From positions 340,698 through 404,697 of the forward strand of contig NZ_SJPV01000003.1 in NCBI RefSeq assembly GCF_007860135.1: a DNA stretch of 64,000 nt. Reading direction: 5' to 3'. Positions 51,307 through 59,790 of the stretch are shown here, in pieces. The DNA is from Novipirellula artificiosorum (GTDB lineage: Bacteria; Planctomycetota; Planctomycetia; Pirellulales; Pirellulaceae). A model generated the notes under the pieces. It ran no database searches and was not told the origin of the DNA. It saw only the letters and a program-made list of their open reading frames with translations. A program made the position numbers and the translations under genes. Positions within the stretch are counted from its first letter, which is position 1, and each line of letters opens with the position of its first letter.

Positions 51307-51648
51307 CTAACCAACCCCCACCATGCTTGTGAACTCTGGCCCCTTTTTGACACGAGCGATTTCCAAGAGAGATTGCAGACGTTCGCATTCCGCACGTGTC
51401 GCTTTGATTCCAGCAGCGGTCACTCGATAGTAACATCGGCGACGTTCGTCATCGTCTTTTGCCGACGGTCGTTTCTTGGATTCGATGATCAGTCCAAGAT
51501 TGATCAACCGCTTGATGGAACCATACAGAGTGCCTGGTCCCATTCGGACGTCGCCGCTGGTCATCGCCTCAACCTCTTTGATGATTCCGTAACCGTGCCG
51601 CTGGTGATCCAGGAGACTCAACAGGATGTGAAAATCAACGGTTCGCAT
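51307..51648 (-). CDS. PadR-family transcriptional regulator
   Basis: Start at 51648 (MRTVDFHILLSLLDHQRHGY). The winged helix is characteristic of PadR: 'HGYGIIKEVEAMTSGDVRMGPGTLYGSIKRLINLGLIIE' and a C-terminal helix 'YYRVTAAGIKATRAECERLQSLLEI'. Likely represses its own operon through the palindrome 35 bases upstream. Downstream genes encode a membrane protein and a TlpA-like protein. Confidence 0.9.
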   Translation of the reverse strand: MRTVDFHILLSLLDHQRHGYGIIKEVEAMTSGDVRMGPGTLYGSIKRLINLGLIIESKKRPSAKDDDERRRCYYRVTAAGIKATRAECERLQSLLEIARVKKGPEFTSMVGVG

Positions 51649-51682
51649 TTCATGTACTCGCTCGAAATTGCTTATTTGCAAG

Positions 51683-51698
51683 TTGCGATATATCGCAA
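51683..51698. promoter_or_regulatory. Perfect 16-bp palindrome upstream of padR, probable operator
   Basis: TTGCGATATATCGCAA is self-complementary and lies 35 bases upstream of the PadR start codon, the expected position and size for a PadR dimer site. Confidence 0.65.
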
Positions 51699-51899
51699 TA
51701 CGATATGTAGGCAATCTTGCGACGTCAAGCTGATCTGTGGTCTTCAGAGAGCGCCGAGTGAGCTGGCTTGATCACCCGGATGGCTGCGAGTGCCACAGAA
51801 GGTGAGGTTTCATTTATGCTGAGGTAATCGCAGAAAATGTTTTGAATTCCGCAAAAGATCGCGAGTTGAGCCGTGTTTAACTGGTAGGAGACCCTCGTT

Positions 51900-52496
51900 G
51901 TGCATGAATTCCCTGAAACTCGAGAAAGCCTGTTAGTGCAGGTGAAGGACCCGGCCAACCGGGAGGCGTGGCAGCAATTTGCGCAGCTATATCGTCCGGT
52001 GATCTTCCGAATCGCCATGCGACGGGGCCTGCAAGACGCCGACGCACACGACTTGGCCCAGCAGGTACTCGTCTCAGTCGTCTCGGCAATTGGGCGGTGG
52101 GAGAAGTCCGAAGCAGGAACACGGTTCCGTCATTGGCTGAACCGTGTCATCAAGAATGCCATCGTGAATTCATTGACAAGACAGCCACGGGATCGAGCAA
52201 CCGGCGGATCATCGGCCCAAATCGAGCTAGACGATTGTGCCTACAGCGACCAGGTCACTGAAGAGCTAATCGATTTGGAATATCGGCGCGAGCTTTATTT
52301 GGCCGCAGCAGATCGTGTGAAGGTCGAAGTCGAGACTGAAACCTGGGAAGCATTCGACATGTCGGTCGTCCAGGGATTGCCGGTGGATGACGTTGCTAAA
52401 CACCTTGGGAAATCACGCGGTGCAATCTACTCGGCTCGAAATCGTGTGATGTTTCGATTGCGTCAAATCGTAAGAATCCTGGAGAATCAATCATGA
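51900..52496 (+). CDS. ECF-type RNA polymerase sigma factor
   Basis: 198 aa starting at GTG 51900 (VHEFPETRESLLVQVKDPAN). Region 2: 'WQQFAQLYRPVIFRIAMRRGLQDADAHDLAQQVLVSV'. Region 4: 'LPVDDVAKHLGKSRGAIYSARNRVMFRLRQIV'. Its stop overlaps the start of a zinc-finger/kinase gene (ATGA), so sigma factor and kinase are made in fixed ratio. It belongs to the planctomycete group linked to kinases. Confidence 0.9.
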   Translation: MHEFPETRESLLVQVKDPANREAWQQFAQLYRPVIFRIAMRRGLQDADAHDLAQQVLVSVVSAIGRWEKSEAGTRFRHWLNRVIKNAIVNSLTRQPRDRATGGSSAQIELDDCAYSDQVTEELIDLEYRRELYLAAADRVKVEVETETWEAFDMSVVQGLPVDDVAKHLGKSRGAIYSARNRVMFRLRQIVRILENQS

Positions 52497-54019
52497 AAGC
52501 GACGCCATCCGCATGCGGGATGACCGACCGCAACCTGGAGTTGCTTGAGGGCAAGCTTAGCTCCGAAGAGGAGTCTGCGTGGGAAAACCACCTCGAACAA
52601 TGTGCTACTTGCCGTGGTCGCTTGAAGGAATGTGCCGCTGAGCCAGAATCTTGGAGTGAAGCAACTCAATTTCTGGGATTTGATCCTTACCGAAACTCGA
52701 TTGGAGATCGAAAATGCGGTTCTCGAAGTTCTTCGCATAGCATAGAGAATGTGCTCAGAGCTTTAACGCCAACAGACGACCCCAACATGCTTGGGCGATT
52801 GGGTGGATATGAGGTATCTGGCGTGATCGGAAGCGGCGGAATGGGTGTCGTCTTGAAGGCACTGGATTGTTCACTGGATCGCATTATCGCAATCAAGGTC
52901 TTGGCACCCCACTTGGCAAGCAGCGGTTCAGCTCGTCGACGTTTCGCCCGCGAGGCCAAGGCTGCCGCGGCCGTGCTTCATCCGAACGTCGTTGCGATTC
53001 ATGGGGTTTCGAACGATGAATCGCTTCCGTATCTGGTAATGCCATACGTCCGCGGCGAGTCGCTTCAGAAGCGCATCGACCGAGAAGGTCCATTGCCCGT
53101 GATTGACATTCTTCGCATCGCATCGCAGATCGCATCAGGATTGTCAGCGGCGCATGAACAGGGCCTCGTGCATCGTGACATCAAGCCAGCGAATATTCTG
53201 CTCGAGGATGGCGTCGAACGCGTGGCGATTACTGACTTTGGACTTGCTCGAGCTGTTGATGATGCCACGATGACCCGCAGCGGGGTCATCGCAGGAACGC
53301 CGCAATACATGTCTCCTGAGCAAGCAAAAGGTGAGTCCATCGGTGCGCGAAGCGATCTGTTTTCGCTCGGTAGCGTGATCTATGCCATGTGCACGGGCAG
53401 ATCTCCTTTTCGAGCAGAAACGAGCTACGGAGTACTGCATCGGATCGTGCAAGACCAACCTCGGTCGATTCTCGATATCAACCCCAACGTCCCGAGTTGG
53501 CTCTGTCGCCTTGTCGAGAGGTTGCATTGCAAGAACGCCGATGAACGAATTTGCGATGCGAAGCAATTGGAGTCCTTGCTGACTCAGTGCATCGCACACG
53601 TGGAACAGCCTACGCAGTCAAAGCTTCCCCAAGAGCTGCGAGAAAACGAAACAGCGAGTTGGCCGACACGAACGAAGCTCGTTTGGATCTCCCTCACATC
53701 ATCACTGCTCATCATCGCCTGCGGTTGGCTTGCCGTTTCTAGAGCACCGACCTTTCACGTGCCTCGGAAGATCCACGTCGACGAATCCATTGGCGACGGG
53801 ATTGAGCATCGCAGTCATGCCGCGGAAACCCGTCAGGCAGTTCCGACAGACCAATCGAAAGCCGCGGATTCGATCGACGCGACAGACTGGAACGACGAAG
53901 CGCTACTTGACGCCGAACTTCTCCACCGTGACGCGATGATGCTGGAAACTGAATCACGTCGCCCGTTCGCCGACCTGCCCCTGCTGCCACCCACCAACGA
54001 ATCGAAGGCCCAAAGATGA
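52493..54019 (+). CDS. Serine/threonine kinase with N-terminal zinc-finger-like anti-sigma region
   Basis: 508 aa. Residues ~25-45 hold 'HLEQCATCRGRL', the HxxxCxxC of zinc-associated anti-sigma domains. Kinase domain: 'VIGSGGMGVVLKA' near residue 105, 'IAIKVLAPHL', 'HRDIKPANILL' near 225, 'ITDFGLARA', 'MSPEQAKGE'. A membrane helix ('WISLTSSLLIIACGWLAVS') lies near residue 405, followed by a short tail. A fused anti-sigma/kinase directly coupled to the sigma gene suggests direct control. Its stop overlaps the next gene (ATGA). Confidence 0.9.
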   Translation: MKATPSACGMTDRNLELLEGKLSSEEESAWENHLEQCATCRGRLKECAAEPESWSEATQFLGFDPYRNSIGDRKCGSRSSSHSIENVLRALTPTDDPNMLGRLGGYEVSGVIGSGGMGVVLKALDCSLDRIIAIKVLAPHLASSGSARRRFAREAKAAAAVLHPNVVAIHGVSNDESLPYLVMPYVRGESLQKRIDREGPLPVIDILRIASQIASGLSAAHEQGLVHRDIKPANILLEDGVERVAITDFGLARAVDDATMTRSGVIAGTPQYMSPEQAKGESIGARSDLFSLGSVIYAMCTGRSPFRAETSYGVLHRIVQDQPRSILDINPNVPSWLCRLVERLHCKNADERICDAKQLESLLTQCIAHVEQPTQSKLPQELRENETASWPTRTKLVWISLTSSLLIIACGWLAVSRAPTFHVPRKIHVDESIGDGIEHRSHAAETRQAVPTDQSKAADSIDATDWNDEALLDAELLHRDAMMLETESRRPFADLPLLPPTNESKAQR

Positions 54020-56976
54020 ATCGAACAATTGCTTGCATCATTCTCGTCATCGCAAGTCATGCGGGGGCGGCGGCAGAGCCCCAAATTCCGAACAATGACA
54101 AAGCTGCGAAACACTTGGACACCCCAAATGACAGTGCCGGAAAGCGGGCACTGCCGCCAGCGTACACTTATGAGTACGTGGCCGGCAGAGTCAGCGATAT
54201 TTCTGCGGAGCTGACGGGCGTCGGAACACTGATCGTCGAGCAGCCTGAAACGAGACTCAACTGGCGGTTGCCTTTGGCGGACGATTACGAGGAGGGCCAA
54301 CGAAAACGCCTGGCAATCGCGATCCTTCGATCTGGAGCAAGCGTTTATAGGAAAATGGGATTTTCCGCGGAGACGGTATTGGTGGTGCGCTATAGCCGTG
54401 CAAGCTTGGAAAAATCGGGACGTCACTTACCGAAGGTGATTGAGTTGCTTCAGAGGTTCAGTGACCCGGATCACACCCCTGATGATCGTGACGTCTCAGA
54501 CCAACGCGATGCGACCCGTGCGCTTGAAATGTTGGGGCTTCGGTACGACGAGAACCGGAGACTGGTTGACGACGGGCGAGGGGAAACGGAATTGTGGGAA
54601 GAACCGCCGGGTGCCTTTGATAAACGCATCCAAGAGTCGGTGTCTGTAATCGAGCAATTGAAGCGAGGCTACATCAGTGCGGAAAACCAGGCCGCGGAGT
54701 TTGCTGTCGAGGTTCGCGGTGGGCTTGATCCAGAAAGAGCTGACATTGGCGTGGGCAAGGAGCAGCGAGAGCAGCTCGAAAGACTCGTAGCGAAAGCCTT
54801 TGAACTGCGACTCTCGCTCCAGCGCAAGCAACTCGCTGATGCAGAAGAACGCTTGACAGCGACACGTAAGCGACTCGACCGTCGCGAGGACTCTGCCAAG
54901 TCCATCATTGAACGTCGTGTCGATGCGTTGTTGTTCCGCATCGACGAGTCTTTATTGAAGCCAGCGATCACCAGCCCATCACAAGTCGAGCCACCCGCGA
55001 ACACACCGCAAAACCTGATCGACCAGCAGACCGAAAAGCATCCAGAATTAGAAAGATTCAAACGCTATTTCGGACTGGAGCTGGCTCGTGACGCTGACGG
55101 TCGAATCGTGTTCTATCGCCGAAGCAAGATTGAAGGTGAAGAAGAGCCGGTGAACGAGTTACGTCACCTTGTGCAATTGAAGTTTCTTTTGGTCAACCTA
55201 GAGAACCCAGGCGAAAGAACGGGCAGTGAGACACGCCAAATCAATGATGTCGAGGATGTGGCGAAGTTCTTGCGAGAAGACTCTGCAAGACTTGCGTCGA
55301 ACTTGGTTGTCTACTCCGTCACAGCGAATCAAGAGAGTGGGTCCAAGGCTCGCACCTACTTCGAGCTCATTCCCGGTCCAGAGACCACTCTTGACCCCGA
55401 GATGCGTGAGAAGCTCTCCCAAACACGGACGGTCTTGGCAAAGCATTTACTGCAGGCGCGAGAACGGATGGGGCGACTAGAGAAATCAGATTTTGACGAG
55501 CGTCAAAATCAAGCGTTTCGCGACACCGTTCCGACTGAGATCGTCAAGCTCGAAGTCGAATTGAACAAGTTCACGGTCCAAAAAATGCGGCTGAAGATGC
55601 TGCAGAGTTCGGAACCGAGTCAGCGTCTTGCCGAAGTCTTGGAGAAGCTCGAATCTCCGTCGATCAATCAGAACGAGTCGGCCTTCTATAATGAGGAACG
55701 GGTGCGACTCGAACGCACGTTGAGTCCTAGGATTCGAGCGATCATCGGTTCGGACGTGTCGCTCTCCGATGAAAAGGTTGGTACCGCGAGCGCAGGAATC
55801 GATGAAAAGGCCAAAGTTTTGGCGACGAGAATTGCTGATTTACAATTACAACTCGCTCTTGCAGATCAGGAGTATCAACAAGCCAAAGACAATCGATCGG
55901 AGGCATCTCGCCTTCGCGCTGCAATTTCAAGGATAGAAGAGTATTTGAAGTTTGTTGCGAAGCGTTTATCGTCAGCGGGAAATGGTACGAGCGAGAGTGA
56001 CGACGCGAACTGTCAGGTTGGAATTTCGTGCGATCGGGCGTTCAACATCCATTACATCGACCGCCCTGTGGCACCCGCCAAACGATCCGGCGACGGAAAG
56101 GAGCATCGTCTGGACGCCAAGGTCGTACGGTTCGTGGCTCCGGTGTCTGGTCCGTTTAACCTGAGGCTGTCAATTTCTGACGGAAAGGGCGAGAAAAGCC
56201 CTGCAACGGTGCTGAACGTGAATGTGGCGATCGACTTTGTCGAAACTGAAACGCTGAGTCGGGAAGGAATGGAGTTTCGTATCAGCGATGAAGACCTGGA
56301 TTTCCTCGAAGCGCACGATAGGGTCACGATTGCCCTCTTTCAGAGTCCGGCGGGCAGTATTGAATCGCGCAGAATTCGGGAGCTTCTTGATTCACCATCA
56401 AGCGTCCTCGCTTACTCGGATGATCCTACGAAGATATTGCTGGCTGTGGTTTCGATTCGCAATTTGAACGAGGATTTGCGGTTCCTAAAGTTGGCAGGGA
56501 CGTGGACACCCGTCGCCGATTCAGTTCCCCACATCGATCAAGAACTATTGACGTCAAGCCCAGGGGCTGACATCCATTTTTCTGTAGACAAGTTGCTCTG
56601 GACATCACTACCAGTCGACGCGAAGGCAAATGAAATCGTGAAGTTCTACTCGGACCACTATGCCGATTCCGAACTGACGCCGGTTGTGACCGGTACAGTT
56701 CAACCGAGACGATATGGGATCGCAAGGGCTGAGGATCAGAAAGAATTCTTCGTTGTCTTTCGCAAATCCGGAGGCGACACCGTATTGGTGATCGGCGTGG
56801 TTTTGGGATCTCGCCCCGCCATCAAGCTCTCGGGCGACAAGACGCTCATGCAGTTGACGTTGATATGGAATGGATCCGATGGTTTTCCATCTCCTCTGCC
56901 TCATGACAGCGAATGGTCCGTGCCAATTTCATATCGCCCTCGCAAACCAGAATTCCAGGAAGCGACTGACAGGTAA
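54016..56976 (+). CDS. Large exported coiled-coil protein, third gene of the sigma/kinase operon
   Basis: 986 aa with a signal peptide (TIACIILVIASHAGAAAEP). Two long coiled-coil regions lie near residues ~255-305 ('LSLQRKQLADAEERLTATRKRLDRRED') and ~480-540. A possible immunoglobulin-like beta domain is around residues 680-750 ('VRFVAPVSGPFNLRLSISDGKGEKSPATVLNVNV'). The rest is of unknown fold. Overlap with the kinase gene suggests it is the signal-receiving or target protein of the module. No known family. Confidence 0.75.
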   Translation: MNRTIACIILVIASHAGAAAEPQIPNNDKAAKHLDTPNDSAGKRALPPAYTYEYVAGRVSDISAELTGVGTLIVEQPETRLNWRLPLADDYEEGQRKRLAIAILRSGASVYRKMGFSAETVLVVRYSRASLEKSGRHLPKVIELLQRFSDPDHTPDDRDVSDQRDATRALEMLGLRYDENRRLVDDGRGETELWEEPPGAFDKRIQESVSVIEQLKRGYISAENQAAEFAVEVRGGLDPERADIGVGKEQREQLERLVAKAFELRLSLQRKQLADAEERLTATRKRLDRREDSAKSIIERRVDALLFRIDESLLKPAITSPSQVEPPANTPQNLIDQQTEKHPELERFKRYFGLELARDADGRIVFYRRSKIEGEEEPVNELRHLVQLKFLLVNLENPGERTGSETRQINDVEDVAKFLREDSARLASNLVVYSVTANQESGSKARTYFELIPGPETTLDPEMREKLSQTRTVLAKHLLQARERMGRLEKSDFDERQNQAFRDTVPTEIVKLEVELNKFTVQKMRLKMLQSSEPSQRLAEVLEKLESPSINQNESAFYNEERVRLERTLSPRIRAIIGSDVSLSDEKVGTASAGIDEKAKVLATRIADLQLQLALADQEYQQAKDNRSEASRLRAAISRIEEYLKFVAKRLSSAGNGTSESDDANCQVGISCDRAFNIHYIDRPVAPAKRSGDGKEHRLDAKVVRFVAPVSGPFNLRLSISDGKGEKSPATVLNVNVAIDFVETETLSREGMEFRISDEDLDFLEAHDRVTIALFQSPAGSIESRRIRELLDSPSSVLAYSDDPTKILLAVVSIRNLNEDLRFLKLAGTWTPVADSVPHIDQELLTSSPGADIHFSVDKLLWTSLPVDAKANEIVKFYSDHYADSELTPVVTGTVQPRRYGIARAEDQKEFFVVFRKSGGDTVLVIGVVLGSRPAIKLSGDKTLMQLTLIWNGSDGFPSPLPHDSEWSVPISYRPRKPEFQEATDR

Positions 56977-57305
56977 ACTTTCTTGCGAAAGTACACCAAA
57001 GCGACCAATCTTGCAGTTCAGCATCGACGAATTCTGTGACAGAAAGTCAGTCGATTGCTGCAGCCTGACATCGGTGATGACCGGAGCAAGACACTGTAGA
57101 TGCTAGATGTGTGGCAGTGAAATCAAGAGACTAGTTGGTTCAGAAATCGCCTGTCAGACCTAGCGGGGCATTACGACGGCATTCGCGGAGACGTGCCGCA
57201 TGGAAGAAACATCCGCAATCTTCTTTTAAACCTGTAATTTCTGTCTGCTTGCCGGCGCCATTATTGTAGTTCTTGGAATGACTTGGCTTGTGGGAGTAAG
57301 AAGCG
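56977..57305. other. Intergenic stretch before the third sigma factor
   Basis: About 330 bases with no credible gene. It should contain the promoter of 57306-59191; no clear consensus was found. Confidence 0.45.
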
Positions 57306-57818
57306 ATGCGCGATTGGGAGCAGGCGAAAACGGAGTTTGGACCGATGGTCTGGGCCACCATCAGCCGAATTGTGTCGCAGCACGCTGATGCTTTGGATTG
57401 CTTTCAAGACGTGATGATCGAAGCTTTTCAAAAAGACCAAAATAGCCAGATTCACAATTTGCCTGGACTGCTCAAATGGCTTGCCGTCCGGCGATCGCTT
57501 GACTTGTTGCGAGCAAACAAACGCGAAGGTGATGGACGGATTTTTGACGAACCGCAAGAGAGAGCGGCGGAACAAAACGAGGCCGGTGATGCGCTCGAGC
57601 TGGAAGAGTTGATGGATCGCGTTCGCATTGAACTCTCAAAGATGCCTGCCAACCAAGCCCAAGCGTTTTGGCTTTGTTGCATCGAGCAGCAGAGCTACAT
57701 CGAGGCCGCCGCACATTTGCAAACAGATAAGTCGCACGTTGGCGTGCTTGTTTTTCGAGCCCGGGAGAAACTTCGGCTCTCGCTCGATGACATCAAGCCA
57801 TCCTCCATTCGTAACTAA
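57306..57818 (+). CDS. ECF-type RNA polymerase sigma factor
   Basis: 170 aa (MRDWEQAKTEFGPMVWATIS). Region 2: 'IVSQHADALDCFQDVMIEAFQ'. Region 4: 'LPANQAQAFWLCCIEQQSYIEAAAHLQTDKSHVGVLVFRAREKLR' type. The downstream gene starts 14 bases later and has an N-terminal anti-sigma-like cytoplasmic part and one membrane helix, so it is the probable cognate regulator. Confidence 0.88.
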   Translation: MRDWEQAKTEFGPMVWATISRIVSQHADALDCFQDVMIEAFQKDQNSQIHNLPGLLKWLAVRRSLDLLRANKREGDGRIFDEPQERAAEQNEAGDALELEELMDRVRIELSKMPANQAQAFWLCCIEQQSYIEAAAHLQTDKSHVGVLVFRAREKLRLSLDDIKPSSIRN

Positions 57819-57832
57819 CTTCGATTCAAGTT

Positions 57833-59191
57833 TTGGAAAAGGAAAACGCAATGTCAAGATCAGTCATGGGTTCCCACCCCGACGAAACGTTGGATCGAGT
57901 TTGTCTCGCGCTGCGGGAGCAACAAACACCCGCCTTCCCGGATCCAGACATTGTTTGGCCAACGTCGGAAGAGAAGGTTCCGCGTTCCTCTCCGGTCTTT
58001 GCTAAAACAACGAGCCGTCGGTTCCAGCTTGCAGCGGTTGCCGCGACGTTTGCGCTGGCGGTCGGCGGCTTTTGGATTCCGTGGAACGGTCCTGGAAATC
58101 AGGCGTTCGCCCAAGTTCAAGATGCGATCCGCAAATTGAACTCAGTGACCTTTCGATTAGAGACCTTTGCTAACAACGCGAAGACGGCTTCGTACGACAT
58201 TTCGTTTGTCTCTCCCGATTATGTAAGGGCAGAGGGAGCCGACGATGTCCACGTGCTGAACAACGAAGCGTCGAAGGTCATGGACCTGTTTCATTCGCAG
58301 AAAAGAGCAGAAATCTACCCCATTTACGATCTCCCGTCAGTCTCGCGGCGAGTCTTGGGCGCGTATGGTCAACTACTCCAACTCGAGGCCCAAGCCGAAA
58401 TGGAAGTTGCGGAAAAGGTGCTTGACGGCCAAAAAGTACTTGAGTTCTCAACGTCTTTCGACGGCGCGACTGCAAACGTCATTGTCGACGCCGAAACCCA
58501 TCTTCCTATCCGCATTTCGGTCGACCGCGGGAAAGACGCGAATCTCAACTCAGTCATCGAAGTGATCGATCAATTCTCGTTCGACGAGACGATCGATGCT
58601 TCATTGTTCGCAATCTCCGCCCCTGCAGGATACGTGGTGGAAGCTACCGATGCCTTGCCGCCAGACACAAGCACCAAAGCGTATGCAATTTCTGATGAAA
58701 GTGGTCTTGGCCCGGCAAAATTCGGCGCGTCAAAGCCAGAAGTCATCGCCATGTTCGGAGAACCAGACAAAATCGTGACGCGAGAAGGGACGAAGTTGGC
58801 TATTAACGGCAACGACCCAAATTTTGTCCCGGATCTGAGGCCGGGTGGCAACGTTCGATGGGAACCAGCGGATCCCAAGTACACGATCGACGAATTGCAG
58901 TACGACTCGCGTGGTTTTCGACTGAGGGTTTCGTCGAAGGATGGTTTGACGTCTATCCATTGCTTCGACACCAATGCCATGGGGCCAAGAGCCCGGAAGT
59001 TCTTGGGGGCAACACAGGAGGGGATCGGCATCGGCAGCTCCTGGGACGAAGTCATCGGGGCATACGGCGAGCCGACCACAAAGCTCGATAATCAAGCCGC
59101 GATGTACCGAAATCCAGCTTTCTATTTTGACTTCAAGAGTGCAAGAGTAGCCTCGATTCGAGTACGCGCACGCGACGCAGAAGAAGAGTAG
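57833..59191 (+). CDS. Membrane-anchored protein with LolA-like domain, probable sigma regulator
   Basis: 452 aa; an alternative ATG at 57851 (MSRSVMGSHPDETLDRVCLA) would drop six residues. Cytoplasmic N-terminus of ~60 residues, one membrane helix ('LAAVAATFALAVGGFWIPW'), then an external region starting 'AFAQVQDAIRKLNSVTFRLETF'. That opening is the start of LolA-like outer-membrane lipoprotein carrier folds found in planctomycete anti-sigma systems. The second half ('LGPAKFGASKPEVIAMFGEPDKIV', 'GIGIGSSWDEVIGAYGEPTTKL') repeats a DUF-like motif twice. Confidence 0.78.
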   Translation: MEKENAMSRSVMGSHPDETLDRVCLALREQQTPAFPDPDIVWPTSEEKVPRSSPVFAKTTSRRFQLAAVAATFALAVGGFWIPWNGPGNQAFAQVQDAIRKLNSVTFRLETFANNAKTASYDISFVSPDYVRAEGADDVHVLNNEASKVMDLFHSQKRAEIYPIYDLPSVSRRVLGAYGQLLQLEAQAEMEVAEKVLDGQKVLEFSTSFDGATANVIVDAETHLPIRISVDRGKDANLNSVIEVIDQFSFDETIDASLFAISAPAGYVVEATDALPPDTSTKAYAISDESGLGPAKFGASKPEVIAMFGEPDKIVTREGTKLAINGNDPNFVPDLRPGGNVRWEPADPKYTIDELQYDSRGFRLRVSSKDGLTSIHCFDTNAMGPRARKFLGATQEGIGIGSSWDEVIGAYGEPTTKLDNQAAMYRNPAFYFDFKSARVASIRVRARDAEEE

Positions 59192-59261
59192 CTGAAAGCC
59201 AATCGAAGGTTACTCACAACCGAAAGTGTTGTTTGCAACTTTTGACGATAACTAGAGCCGC

Positions 59262-59345
59262 ACCCCGCGAGACAGCTTGAGATTCAAGAGCCACATTGCC
59301 TTGCGTGAGTGCGATCAAACGTTTTGCTTTTGCCGTGGTAACCGT
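59262..59345 (-). pseudogene. Fragment of mobile mystery protein A
   Basis: TAKAKRLIALTQGNVALESQ followed by AVSRG is the same stretch as in the gene at 48446-48823, but nothing else of that gene is present. Confidence 0.8.
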
Positions 59346-59365
59346 CTCCTTCATCGAGCAGATGC

Positions 59366-59704
59366 TTGTCTGCTTTGACGCTTGCGAATGCGCCGAAGGA
59401 AGTCGCTGAAATGTTGGTGGGCTGGATGGGGCCATTCCACGAAGGCCGCGAGTGGCTGCAACGCGACGAAGCCCAACGCTCAATTGGCATCGCCATGCAA
59501 ACCATGATGCTCGCCGCGCAAGGCATGGGCTACCAGTCATGCCCCATGATCGGATTCGACATCGAAGCCGTCGCCAAGCTGATCAACCTCCCCGACGACC
59601 ACGTCATGGGACCAATGGTTGCGATCGGCAAAGGCACTAAAGAAGCTTGGCCGAAGCCTGGGCAACTGACGCTCGATCAAGTCACCGTCAACAATGGGTT
59701 TTAG
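59366..59704 (+). pseudogene. Nitroreductase family, C-terminal fragment
   Basis: 'DEAQRSIGIAMQTMMLAAQG' and 'GYQSCPMIGFDIEAVAKLINLPDDHVMGPMVAIGKG' are the C-terminal half of a nitroreductase (FMN-contacting GKG motif). The N-terminal FMN-binding half is missing; a mobile mystery A fragment lies immediately upstream on the other strand. Confidence 0.85.
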
Positions 59705-59790
59705 CGGGTTCAGATCGTGACCTAGACTTCATCGACCTGCGGTCGTTGCCGCGGAAGGTGTGCGCCGATCGTCACGGTATCGAATCCATT

